This document shows positions 33,936-42,277 of a stretch of DNA of 50,747 bases, in pieces. The translations under genes were made by a program, and so were the position numbers. The stretch is taken from NCBI GenBank assembly GCA_013286655.1, contig JABDFG010000010.1, forward strand, positions 1 to 50,747, written 5' to 3'. The notes under the pieces were generated by a model that was not told the origin of the DNA, ran no database searches, and saw only the letters and a list, made by a program, of their open reading frames with translations. Every line of letters begins with the position of its first letter. Position 1 is the first letter of the stretch. The DNA is from Bacteroidota bacterium (lineage in GTDB: Bacteria > Bacteroidota > Bacteroidia > JABDFU01).

Positions 33936-35408
33936 ATGATTGCAATTTTACTTGTCCTGTTTCCATTTTTTGCGTCCCTGTTGGTTTTGGCGGGCAATGC
34001 GGTTTCTGCAAAAAAAGCTGCCTTGTTTTTTTCCGTCCTTGAATTGCTCTTAACTTTTTACGCTTATTATCTTGTGCGGATTCAGCCGGACGCAACGGCA
34101 CTTGGCTGTACGATCCCGTGGATCGCTTCTTTGGGAATAAATTTCAAGTTGCAACTGGATGGTATCAATCTACTATTGGTAGTACTTACAAACGTATTAT
34201 TGCCCATCATTGTTCTTTCTTCTTTTACCAAATCCTATAAAAATGCAGGGGTCTTTTATTCCTTAGTCCTATTTATGCAGATGGCCCTGGTAGGAGTATT
34301 CCTGGCCATGGATGGCTTTTTATTTTACATTTTCTGGGAGTTGGCGCTTATCCCCATTTACTTCATTTGTTTGCTCTGGGGCGGAGAAGACAGGGCTCGT
34401 ATTACCTTCAAATTTTTCATTTATACCTTGTCCGGAAGTTTATTCATGCTCCTGGGACTTATTTTCCTGTACCAGCACACGCCTGGCCCTTTGCATTCAT
34501 TTGACATTAACGCGCTTTACAAAGCTGGACAAGGATTGGACGTGAAAGCTCAATCATTCATTTTCTGGTGTATGTTCCTTGCCTTTGCCATCAAAATGCC
34601 ACTCTTTCCCTTTCATACCTGGCAGCCCGATACTTATACCACGGCTCCGACACAAGGAACCATGTTACTTTCCGGCATCATGCTGAAAATGGGAACCTAT
34701 GGATTGCTGCGCTGGTTAATGCCCATGGTTCCGCTGGGGATTGCCGAGTGGGGGCCAATGGCGATAGCGCTTGCCGTGATTGGAATTATTTATGCTTCCT
34801 GCATCGCGGTGGTTCAAAAGGATTACAAACGCTTAATCGCTTATTCATCGATCGCTCACGTAGGATTGATTGCGGCTGGGATACTGGCCTTCAACACACA
34901 GGGGCTTCAGGGAGCATTGGTACAGATGTTCAGTCACGGAGTGAACGTTATAGGATTATTTTTCATTGTTGACATCATCAGTACCCGCACAAATACCCGG
35001 GAGATCGCGAAGCTGGGTGGGATCCGGAATGTGGCCCCTCAATTTGCAGCCTTCTTTCTGATTGTTCTTCTGGGTAGCATCGCCCTTCCGCTCACCAATG
35101 GTTTTATTGGAGAATTCCTATTGCTGAATGGTATTTTCCAGTACAGTGCATGGATAGCCGGAATCGCAGGATTAAGCGTTATCCTTGGAGCAATTTACAT
35201 GTTACGCAGTTATCAAAACAGTATGCTCGGTGAACCCAATGGCCTTACTTCCACCTTCCGCGATTTAACGGTTAATGAAAAGGCCGTATTAATTCCACTG
35301 GTTGTTTTAATCATCGGCTTAGGCATTTATCCAAAACCTTTATTGGACCTTACCGGGCCCGCGATACAACACTTAATAAACAGCAGTTTGCCAATCATTA
35401 AACCTTAA
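33936..35408 (+). CDS. nuoM: NADH-quinone oxidoreductase subunit M
   Basis: Predicted 490 aa (ND4 equivalent). Core elements include FYIFWELALIPIYFICLLWG with the essential glutamate, AFAIKMPLFPFHTWQPDTY and GTMLLSGIMLKMGTYGLLRW, and SSIAHVGLIAAG. About fourteen transmembrane helices are expected. It starts 21 bases after nuoL; a spacer carrying a 14-bp direct repeat separates it from nuoN. Confidence 0.97.
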   Translation: MIAILLVLFPFFASLLVLAGNAVSAKKAALFFSVLELLLTFYAYYLVRIQPDATALGCTIPWIASLGINFKLQLDGINLLLVVLTNVLLPIIVLSSFTKSYKNAGVFYSLVLFMQMALVGVFLAMDGFLFYIFWELALIPIYFICLLWGGEDRARITFKFFIYTLSGSLFMLLGLIFLYQHTPGPLHSFDINALYKAGQGLDVKAQSFIFWCMFLAFAIKMPLFPFHTWQPDTYTTAPTQGTMLLSGIMLKMGTYGLLRWLMPMVPLGIAEWGPMAIALAVIGIIYASCIAVVQKDYKRLIAYSSIAHVGLIAAGILAFNTQGLQGALVQMFSHGVNVIGLFFIVDIISTRTNTREIAKLGGIRNVAPQFAAFFLIVLLGSIALPLTNGFIGEFLLLNGIFQYSAWIAGIAGLSVILGAIYMLRSYQNSMLGEPNGLTSTFRDLTVNEKAVLIPLVVLIIGLGIYPKPLLDLTGPAIQHLINSSLPIIKP

Positions 35409-35438
35409 ACACAACTCATTCTGCCGTGATTAAACGCT

Positions 35439-35466
35439 GAACTTTAAACTTTGAACTTTAAACTTT
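35439..35466 (+). repeat. 14-bp perfect tandem repeat, nuoM-nuoN spacer
   Basis: GAACTTTAAACTTT occurs twice in a row with no mismatch and ends four bases before the nuoN start codon. It may affect translation initiation of nuoN. Its reverse complement contains the AAAGTT core seen in the nuoC-nuoD and exbB-exbD spacers. Confidence 0.85.
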
Positions 35467-35469
35467 AAT

Positions 35470-36855
35470 ATGATTACTCTTTTTATAATATCCTTGCTTG
35501 GAGTCATCGCCATGCTTGCCGAAATACTGAAGTTCAAAAAGCTGTTAGCCCCTCTGACGCTTCTTGGATTGATTGCAGCTATGGGCGCAGGTGTTTCTGA
35601 ATGGAACAATCCGGTTTTTATACCGGTTTTTAATAACATGCTCCTGTTCAATCACTATGCACTTGCATTCAGTATCAGTCTCTGCCTGGTCACCTTTTTG
35701 TGGTTTTTAATGGCACAGGATTATCTTAAAACAGAAACAGCAATTACGGATCACTATGCTTTAATCCTATTCTCACTTGCAGGAGGAATTGTTCTGACTG
35801 CTTTCGGGAACATGGTAATGCTTTTTCTTGGAATAGAAATTTTGTCCATACCGCTTTACATTTTAGCCGGTAGCAGAAAAACAGACCTTGCTTCCAACGA
35901 GGCTTCTTTCAAATATTTTTTATTGGGAGCTTTTGCAATCGGATTTTTATTGTTCGGAATCGCTTTAATCTATGGTGCCACTGGCTCGTTTGAGTTGAAT
36001 ACTATCAACCAATACATTCTTCAGCATCCCGGCGAAATGCCGGCTTTCTTTTATGCTGGTATTCTTTTAATCATTGCGGGTTTGGCCTTTAAAGTGTCTG
36101 CCGCTCCTTTTCATTTCTGGACGCCCGATGTCTACCAGGGTGCTCCTACCATGATTACAGCCTTTATGTCTACCATTGTTAAAATAGCCGCCTTTGCCGG
36201 ATTTTTCCGCTTATTCAGCACCTGCTTTGTTTCCGTCGCAGATTCCTGGAATCAGCTCATCGGCATCCTTGCGATTATTTCCATGTTACTTGGAAACATT
36301 ACTGCTATCCGCCAGGATTCATTCAAGCGTATGTTAGCCTATTCGTCTATTTCACATGCCGGTTACCTGCTCCTGGCTATTCTTGCGATCAATAATCATT
36401 CTGCAGGAGCCATTTTTTTATACACACTTGCCTATGCTGTTGCCAGTATTACTGCATTTGCTGTATTGAAAAAAGTTTACGCCTTGAAAAACAATGATCT
36501 CATCGAAAGTTTTAACGGTCTGGCAAAACGAAACCCTTTGCTGGCCCTTTCAATTACGATCGCCATGCTTTCACTGGCGGGGATACCACCTACCGGAGGA
36601 TTTTTCGCCAAATATGTTATTTTTAATACTGCACTGACCGGTGGCCATCTCTGGCTGGTGATCATTGCTGTTATCGCTTCTCTTATCGGAGTTTATTATT
36701 ATTTCAAAGCCATTATTGCATCCTGGTTCAAACCTGCAACGGATGAAAACCTGATCGAACTCAGCCTTCAAGACAAACTACTGCTGATCATCACCACACT
36801 CCTCACATTGGCCATTGGTTTGTTTCCGGAGTTCATTTTGAATTTACTTTCTTAA
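35470..36855 (+). CDS. nuoN: NADH-quinone oxidoreductase subunit N
   Basis: Predicted 461 aa (ND2 equivalent), the third antiporter-like subunit. Visible elements: FLGIEILSIPLYILAG, LAFKVSAAPFHFWTPDVYQG, APTMITAFMSTIVKIAAF, MLAYSSISHAGYLLLA and AGIPPTGGFFAKYVIF. It closes the 14-gene set. Its TAA stop shares its last A with the ATG of the following symporter gene (TAATG), implying translational coupling. Confidence 0.97.
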   Translation: MITLFIISLLGVIAMLAEILKFKKLLAPLTLLGLIAAMGAGVSEWNNPVFIPVFNNMLLFNHYALAFSISLCLVTFLWFLMAQDYLKTETAITDHYALILFSLAGGIVLTAFGNMVMLFLGIEILSIPLYILAGSRKTDLASNEASFKYFLLGAFAIGFLLFGIALIYGATGSFELNTINQYILQHPGEMPAFFYAGILLIIAGLAFKVSAAPFHFWTPDVYQGAPTMITAFMSTIVKIAAFAGFFRLFSTCFVSVADSWNQLIGILAIISMLLGNITAIRQDSFKRMLAYSSISHAGYLLLAILAINNHSAGAIFLYTLAYAVASITAFAVLKKVYALKNNDLIESFNGLAKRNPLLALSITIAMLSLAGIPPTGGFFAKYVIFNTALTGGHLWLVIIAVIASLIGVYYYFKAIIASWFKPATDENLIELSLQDKLLLIITTLLTLAIGLFPEFILNLLS

Positions 36856-38105
36856 TGAAGTTTAAAGCTCCCAGCCTTGTTTTGCAGATTTTTATGGGCA
36901 TGCTATTGGGTATAGTAACCGGATATCTATGCTTTCTCACGAATACGCAAAACATTGCGACTAAATTGGAATTACTCAGCGACATCTTTCTCCGCCTGAT
37001 AAAAATGGTCATTACCCCCCTCGTATTTTCTCTGTTGTTAGTTGGCATCGCGAAAGCAGGAGATTTCAAAGTGGTTGGCCGGATTGGCCTTAAAACAATT
37101 TTATACTTCACTTTCGCTGCATTGATCGCTTTATCCCTGGGATTACTTATTGTGAACCTATTTCAACCAGGTGTTGCACTGGATTTGCACAGAACGTCGC
37201 CTGCAATTAATATTCCACCAAAACTCTTTAATAGCAAAGATTTTATCGGCAATATTTTCCCTGAAAGTATTGTAGAAGAAATGGCTAAAAATCATATTTT
37301 ACCCATTATCGTTTTTGTACTTTTCTTTGCACTGGCAACAGCATCCATCGGTAAAAAGGGAGAAGTTGTTATTCAATTTTTTGACTCCGTAGGCCATATC
37401 ATGCTGAAAGTTACCCAGTATGTAATGAAATTTGCGCCGATCGCCGTCTTCGGAGCGATGGCAGCAACCGTTGGCACACGCGGGGTAGGTGTACTGACGG
37501 GGTATGTCCAGCTACTGGCTTGTTTCTACGGGGGGCTCCTGTTCTTTATTTTTGTCGTACTTTTCGGCATCTGCTTTTTCATGCGTATTCGTTTTTTCAG
37601 ACTCCTGTCGTTTATTAAAGAACCTATGCTGATTGCCTTCAGTACCAGTAGTTCAGAAGCCGCCATGCCCAAAGTAATTGAATCACTTGAGCGTTTCGGT
37701 TGTGGCAACCGTATTATCAGTTTCGTACTTCCCCTGGGTTACTCATTTAACTTAGACGGGTCCATCATGTACATGACCTTTGCTACGATGGCGCTTGCGC
37801 AAGCTTATGCAATGCCACTTTCCCTTGGAACACAAATTTCCATGTTATTAATGCTGATGGTCACCAGCAAAGGCATGGCAGGAGTTCCAAGAGCAGCATT
37901 AATTGTAATAGCTGGCATGCTGGATACCTTTCATATTCCCTCAGAAGGTCTGACCTTACTCATCGCTGTCGATTGGATATTCGATATGGGAAGGGCCACT
38001 ACGAATGTTGTCGGTAACGCAGTAGCAACAGCTGTTATCTCCAAATGGGAAGGGGCGCTTCAGGAGCCCCAAAAAGACCAGAATAGTATTCACATTAAAT
38101 TGTAA
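36855..38105 (+). CDS. Dicarboxylate/amino acid:cation symporter (DAACS family)
   Basis: Predicted 416 aa with the glutamate-transporter fold. Family motifs are in LIKMVITPLVFSLLLVGIA, in the serine-rich re-entrant loop IAFSTSSSEAAMPKV, in LPLGYSFNLDGSIMYMT and in DWIFDMGRATTNVVGNA. It would import dicarboxylates or acidic amino acids with H+ or Na+ in the inner membrane. Coupling to nuoN by a TAATG overlap suggests co-expression with complex I. Substrate cannot be told from sequence. Confidence 0.92.
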   Translation: MKFKAPSLVLQIFMGMLLGIVTGYLCFLTNTQNIATKLELLSDIFLRLIKMVITPLVFSLLLVGIAKAGDFKVVGRIGLKTILYFTFAALIALSLGLLIVNLFQPGVALDLHRTSPAINIPPKLFNSKDFIGNIFPESIVEEMAKNHILPIIVFVLFFALATASIGKKGEVVIQFFDSVGHIMLKVTQYVMKFAPIAVFGAMAATVGTRGVGVLTGYVQLLACFYGGLLFFIFVVLFGICFFMRIRFFRLLSFIKEPMLIAFSTSSSEAAMPKVIESLERFGCGNRIISFVLPLGYSFNLDGSIMYMTFATMALAQAYAMPLSLGTQISMLLMLMVTSKGMAGVPRAALIVIAGMLDTFHIPSEGLTLLIAVDWIFDMGRATTNVVGNAVATAVISKWEGALQEPQKDQNSIHIKL

Positions 38106-38112
38106 ATTCCAA

Positions 38113-38757
38113 TTGCACGGCTTTCTTTCCCAACTCTGGCATTATTTCAAGGAACTCACCAATCCTTTATCTATCATAAATTATGGGGGCACCGACCTGC
38201 TACTTTTTGTGGTGTTCGCAGAAACGGGTCTGCTTGTCGGTTTTTTTTTGCCGGGTGACTCTCTTTTATTTACTGCTGGATTGCTTTGCGGGATCAAGCT
38301 CTTTCACATACACATTGTACTGCTGTTATGCGGATTGTGTTTCGCCGCCATTACAGGTAATATCGTTGGCTATTGGTTTGGTTACAGGACGGGAAAAGCC
38401 TTATTCAAACGGGAAGATTCCCTGATATTCAAAAAACGCTACGTGGAACTGACCCATTCCTTTTATTCCCGGCACGGTGGAAAGGCCCTGATATTAGGAC
38501 GCTTCCTGCCCATCATCCGTACATTTGCGCCTATTCTGGCAGGCGTCATCCAGATTGGATTCAAACGTTTTATGATCTATAACATAATAGGCTCCATTGC
38601 CTGGGTTCTTTCCCTCACCCTCGGCGGTTATTATCTTGGACAGAAATTCCCCTGGGTGATCAATTACCTGGAATACATTGTGATAACGCTTATCATCGTA
38701 ACCCTTATTCCCGTTGTCCGTGCATACCGGAACGAAAAACTCAGAAACAAAAACTGA
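38113..38757 (+). CDS. DedA/VTT-family membrane protein, second copy
   Basis: Predicted 214 aa. The pattern is standard DedA: ETGLLVGFFLPGDSLLFTAGLL, then GYWFGYRTGKALFKRED and RFLPIIRTFAPILAGV with the conserved arginines, then the YLGQKFPWVINYLE end. Translation starts at TTG, seven bases after the symporter stop; there is no ATG before the first helix. It differs from the DedA protein at 9488 in that it keeps the typical acidic entry motif, so the two copies may act on different lipids. Confidence 0.88.
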   Translation: MHGFLSQLWHYFKELTNPLSIINYGGTDLLLFVVFAETGLLVGFFLPGDSLLFTAGLLCGIKLFHIHIVLLLCGLCFAAITGNIVGYWFGYRTGKALFKREDSLIFKKRYVELTHSFYSRHGGKALILGRFLPIIRTFAPILAGVIQIGFKRFMIYNIIGSIAWVLSLTLGGYYLGQKFPWVINYLEYIVITLIIVTLIPVVRAYRNEKLRNKN

Positions 38758-38817
38758 GCAGATTTTAATCCCATTTTAATACCGTTTATTCTCAAAAACC
38801 AACCGTTCAATAAGTCC

Positions 38818-38850
38818 TTGTAATAATAGTATGGTATTTACATACTTTCG
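38818..38850 (+). promoter_or_regulatory. Possible Bacteroidota-type promoter before exbB
   Basis: TTG (38818-38820) is followed after 22 bases by TACTTTCG (38843-38850), one mismatch from the -7 element TAnnTTTG. The spacing is within the range known for Bacteroides and Flavobacterium promoters (TTG-N17-23-TAnnTTTG). It lies in the 262-bp gap before exbB, which otherwise holds nothing I can name. Confidence 0.35.
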
Positions 38851-39019
38851 CTAACAGTTCAACGTTGTTATGCTTATACTTTAAGAAGCTGTTTAACTAT
38901 TTTAGCAAAAAATAACGTTTTTTAACAAGCAGAATTCTTAAGTTTTTGTTAATATTGTGAGCTTGAACAGAAAATAAAATCGGATATAATAAATAACAAA
39001 TAACCAAAAACAGTAGATT

Positions 39020-39817
39020 ATGGATAAGCAATCGTCAAAACTGAGTGGTATGTCGGCAGTAGCTGCCGCAGTAAGTATCCTGGTAGCCCTTGTAATAGGC
39101 TTTGTAGTTTGGAAGTTTGTATTAGGTGCCGCAGGTAATTTTGACGCAGAAGGACATCCCAAGAATGGAAATATACTCGGCATGATGTATAAAGGAGGAT
39201 TTATTGTACCCATCCTTCTTTGCATCCTGATTACAATCATCACCTTCTCCATTGAGCGCTTGATGACCATTATGCGTGCGAGCGGATCAGGAAACTCAGC
39301 TGATTTTGTTCGTAAAATAAAATCGATGCTTGCAGGTAATCAACTGGAAGAAGCCATTACGGAATGTGACAAGCAACAGGGTTCTCTGGCCAATGTAGTC
39401 CGTGCAGGTGTCGGTAAATTAAAGAACATTCAATCCGACGGCAACATGGACAAAGAAACTAAAGTAGCTGCCATTCAAAAAGAATTGGAAGAGGCGACCT
39501 CTCTGGAACTTCCCATGCTTTCAAAAAACATGGTTATTATTTCTACCTGCGCTACGATAGCCACCCTGTTTGGACTTATTGGAACTGTAATTGGCATGAT
39601 TCGTTCCTTTGCTGCACTTTCAAATGCTGGTGCACCCGACACAACCGCTCTCGCAACTGGGATCTCTGAAGCTTTGATCAATACGGCATTTGGTATTATT
39701 TCTTCGGTTTTAGGAATTATCATGTACAATGTATTCAGCTCAAAAATTGATAGTCTTACTTACAGTATGGACGAAGCCGGTTTCAGTATTGTACAATCAG
39801 TAAGTGCTCATAAGTAA
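39020..39817 (+). CDS. exbB: ExbB/TolQ/MotA family proton channel protein
   Basis: Predicted 265 aa. An N-terminal anchor (about residues 15-36) and three further helices are visible: GGFIVPILLCILITIITFSIE, MVIISTCATIATLFGLIGTV and INTAFGIISSVLGIIMYNV. The TATLFGLIGTVIGMI-like helix is the core of the channel. With ExbD it converts proton flow to TonB movement in the inner membrane. It begins the cluster exbB-exbD-exbD-tonB. A hairpin-forming spacer separates it from exbD. Confidence 0.93.
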   Translation: MDKQSSKLSGMSAVAAAVSILVALVIGFVVWKFVLGAAGNFDAEGHPKNGNILGMMYKGGFIVPILLCILITIITFSIERLMTIMRASGSGNSADFVRKIKSMLAGNQLEEAITECDKQQGSLANVVRAGVGKLKNIQSDGNMDKETKVAAIQKELEEATSLELPMLSKNMVIISTCATIATLFGLIGTVIGMIRSFAALSNAGAPDTTALATGISEALINTAFGIISSVLGIIMYNVFSSKIDSLTYSMDEAGFSIVQSVSAHK

Positions 39818-39818
39818 T

Positions 39819-39880
39819 AAGTTTAAAAGTTGGAAAGTTTAAAGTTGGAAAGTTGGAAATAAAGCTAAACTTTTAAACTT
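39819..39880. repeat. Inverted repeat with GGAAAGTT units, exbB-exbD spacer
   Basis: AAGTTTAAAAGTT (39819-39831) and its exact inverse AACTTTTAAACTT (39868-39880) flank several AAAGTTGG units, giving a 13-bp stem with a 36-base loop. It starts two bases after the exbB stop. It probably sits in one mRNA and could tune ExbB:ExbD output. Confidence 0.8.
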
Positions 39881-39899
39881 TAAACTAAAAAACTAACGT

Positions 39900-40559
39900 A
39901 TGCCTAGAATAAAAATGCCGAGCAGCAGTCCTTCACTGGACATGACACCCATGGTGGATCTGGCGTTCCTTTTAGTTACCTTTTTTATGTTAACGGCATC
40001 TGTCCGGGTAAACGAGCCGGTAGTGGTGGACATTCCTTCTTCTATTTCCGAAAAACTACTGCCCGATAATGTAATGATGATTTCCATTGATGTAGATGGT
40101 CGGGCTTTTTTTAATATCAGCAACCCTCAGGTAAGGATCAAGATCCTGGAGCGCATGGGAACACAATATAAAATCGATTTCACAGAAAATGAAAAAAAAC
40201 GTTTCGCAGGTATGACCAGCTTTGGCGTACCGATAGCGAATCTGAAAGAATATATTTTAATGGATGATGTTGCCCGTGCAAAAGTAAAATCCCCGGGAAT
40301 ACCGATGGACACTACCGGCTTGAATAATCAGTTGAGGGATTGGATAGCATTTGGACAGATTATAGAATTGACCCGGGAAAAAGAAGAGCAAACCAAGGCC
40401 AAAAATCTTGGGCGTCCCTTTAAAAATGAACCTTTGCGTTATGCTATTAAGGCCGATGCGGCAGCCAAATATATTTCCGTGAAGCAGGTAATCGATGTGT
40501 TCAAGAAATTGAAAATATACCGGTTTAATTTAATCACAAGTCTGGAGCAGGAAAATTAG
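39900..40559 (+). CDS. exbD: ExbD/TolR family protein, first copy
   Basis: Predicted 219 aa. The short cytosolic start leads to the conserved SLDMTPMVDLAFLLVTFFML helix with D20, the proton-carrying aspartate. The periplasmic part is longer than usual (about 180 residues) and contains a lysine-rich linker (TREKEEQTKAKNLGRPF). The closing motif YISVKQVIDVFKKL is the usual ExbD C-terminal fold. Two unequal ExbD copies in tandem are common in Bacteroidota. Confidence 0.92.
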   Translation: MPRIKMPSSSPSLDMTPMVDLAFLLVTFFMLTASVRVNEPVVVDIPSSISEKLLPDNVMMISIDVDGRAFFNISNPQVRIKILERMGTQYKIDFTENEKKRFAGMTSFGVPIANLKEYILMDDVARAKVKSPGIPMDTTGLNNQLRDWIAFGQIIELTREKEEQTKAKNLGRPFKNEPLRYAIKADAAAKYISVKQVIDVFKKLKIYRFNLITSLEQEN

Positions 40560-40590
40560 CAAGAAAGTAAAAGTCTGAATTGATAAGAAA

Positions 40591-41247
40591 ATGGCAGAAG
40601 TAAACACCGGTGATGGTGGTGGTCACGGTAAACACCAGAAGAAACGAGCCAAGAAAGCGTCGACACGCATAGACATGACTCCTATGGTTGACCTTGCCTT
40701 TTTGTTGCTTACCTTCTTTGTATTGACCTCCACTTTCAGTAAGCCAAAAACAATGGAGATTAATTATCCTGCGGACCCTCCTCCGAATGTGGTTCTGCCC
40801 AAAATAAACAATGCACTGACCTTTCTCCTTTCAAAGGATAATAATATTTACTACTACTCGGGCGAATTTTATCCGAAGAATAACAAAGACGGAAAACCGG
40901 AAACAACCTTGATTAAAACAGGGTACGGCAAGGATGAGTTGCGTAAAGTTTTACTGGATGCCAATAAACCAACCCGGGACAAAGTTCTTCAACTGGAAGA
41001 TCGTATGAAGAAAAAAGAGATCGCGGATACTACTTTTAAACGCTTGGCGAATATTGAAAAGGGAAAAAAGGATGCGCTGACTGTTTTAGTCAAATCGGAT
41101 GATAAGGCCAGTTATAAAAACGTGATTGATTTAATTGACGAGTTGAATATTACAATGATTGGTAAATATGCTGTGATTGATATGATGCCGGCTGAGCTGG
41201 AGCAACTCAATGCAGCAAACGATGCTAATCCGACAGAAACTAAATAA
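40591..41247 (+). CDS. exbD: ExbD/TolR family protein, second copy
   Basis: Predicted 218 aa. It has a longer basic cytosolic tail (HGKHQKKRAKKASTRID) before TPMVDLAFLLLTFFVL, with the key aspartate at D34. The periplasmic domain ends SYKNVIDLIDELNITMIGKY. It probably forms a heterodimer with the first ExbD. Its stop is followed after one base by the tonB ATG. Confidence 0.92.
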   Translation: MAEVNTGDGGGHGKHQKKRAKKASTRIDMTPMVDLAFLLLTFFVLTSTFSKPKTMEINYPADPPPNVVLPKINNALTFLLSKDNNIYYYSGEFYPKNNKDGKPETTLIKTGYGKDELRKVLLDANKPTRDKVLQLEDRMKKKEIADTTFKRLANIEKGKKDALTVLVKSDDKASYKNVIDLIDELNITMIGKYAVIDMMPAELEQLNAANDANPTETK

Positions 41248-41248
41248 G

Positions 41249-42059
41249 ATGGCCGGATCACTTATAAATGAATGGAGCAATGTCGTTTCGGAAGAACGGA
41301 ATGAGATTGTTTTCGAGAACAGGAATAAATCTTACGGAGCTTTTGTCATCCGCAGGGAGTATCCCCGTACGGTAATGATTGCGCTTATTTCCACGGCTTC
41401 GGCAATTATTCTTATCTCAATCACTCCAAAAATTATCGAGTTATTTAAACACAACAAGGAAGAGGTAGCTGTAGTTATCGACAATACACAAATTGATCTG
41501 ACTCCGCCTCCTGTGGATCCGACAGAACCACCTCCACCCCCCTCCTCCGCCTCCACCTGTGATGGAAACAGTAAAATTTGTGCCTCCTGTGGTCGTGGAT
41601 AAACCGGTAGAAGATGAACCGCCCCCCGTTCAAACGGAAGAAACACCTCAAATCAGTACCGAAACACATGAAGGTACGGGCGATGAGATCGTTATTCCGG
41701 ATGATGGAAAAGGCAAGGGTCCTGTTGAAACAAAGGAAGAAGTATTTACGGTAGTTGAGCAGATGCCGACTTTTCCGGGAGGAGATGAAGCATTGTACAA
41801 GTTCCTTCAGAAAAACATACAATACCCTCAGTTTGAAAGAGAAAACGCCATTTCAGGAAAAGTCTGGATCGATTTTACAGTAGGTAAGGATGGTACCATA
41901 ACGGATATAAATGAGAAAAAGGGCGTGAGTGGAGGCCCCGGACTTACCAAGGAAGCTATCCGGGTTATTAAATCCATGCCACCCTGGAAAGCAGGAAGGC
42001 AAAATGGAAGAGATGTGTCTGTACACATGACCCTTCCGATCAAATTTTCTGTTAACTAG
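41249..42059 (+). pseudogene. tonB: TonB energy transducer, split by a one-base frameshift
   Basis: The N-terminal part (ATG one base after the exbD stop) has a cytosolic RNKSYGAFVIRREYPRT segment, an inner-membrane helix (about 45-62) and the start of a proline-rich linker. It then reads into nonsense after a run of six C (41537-41542). In the next frame the linker continues (PPPPPPVMETVKFVPPVVV) into an intact TonB C-terminal domain: VVEQMPTFPGGDEALYKFLQ, GKVWIDFTVGKDGTI and MPPWKAGRQNGRDVSV. Removing one C gives 269 aa. Alternatives are a base-call error, phase variation or +1 frameshifting. The domain order and place after exbD make the identity firm. Confidence 0.92.
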
Positions 42060-42100
42060 CGCACTTCCTGCAACGAGTAGTACTATATTTTAGTTTTTTT

Positions 42101-42262
42101 ATGATTGCTGTTTATGCAGCTATCGGACTGATCCTTATCTTTTCCAATCTGCTGCTGAATATTATCAGCGAATACAGAATCCCTTTAGGTATCGTATTTA
42201 TTATTTATGCGGGATTTCGTACGATCATGACAATTCAACGATTACGGAAAAACAGGCAATAG
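42101..42262 (+). CDS. Small 53-aa membrane protein between tonB and the PstS-like gene
   Basis: The frame reads MIAVYAAIGLILIFSNLLLN, then IISEYRIPLGIVFIIYAGF, and ends RLRKNRQ: two hydrophobic helices and a basic C-terminal tail that should stay cytosolic. It is preceded by 41 bases and followed by 15 bases to the next gene on the same strand. A short membrane protein in this position fits gaps seen in similar clusters, but I cannot name the family. Confidence 0.6.
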   Translation: MIAVYAAIGLILIFSNLLLNIISEYRIPLGIVFIIYAGFRTIMTIQRLRKNRQ

Positions 42263-42277
42263 CTTAAGAAGGGAAGG

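Noticed and set aside
41210-41248. TonB start upstream of 41249
   Set aside because: It would overlap the exbD end in another frame; the ATG at 41249 begins the usual TonB N-terminus and follows the exbD stop directly.
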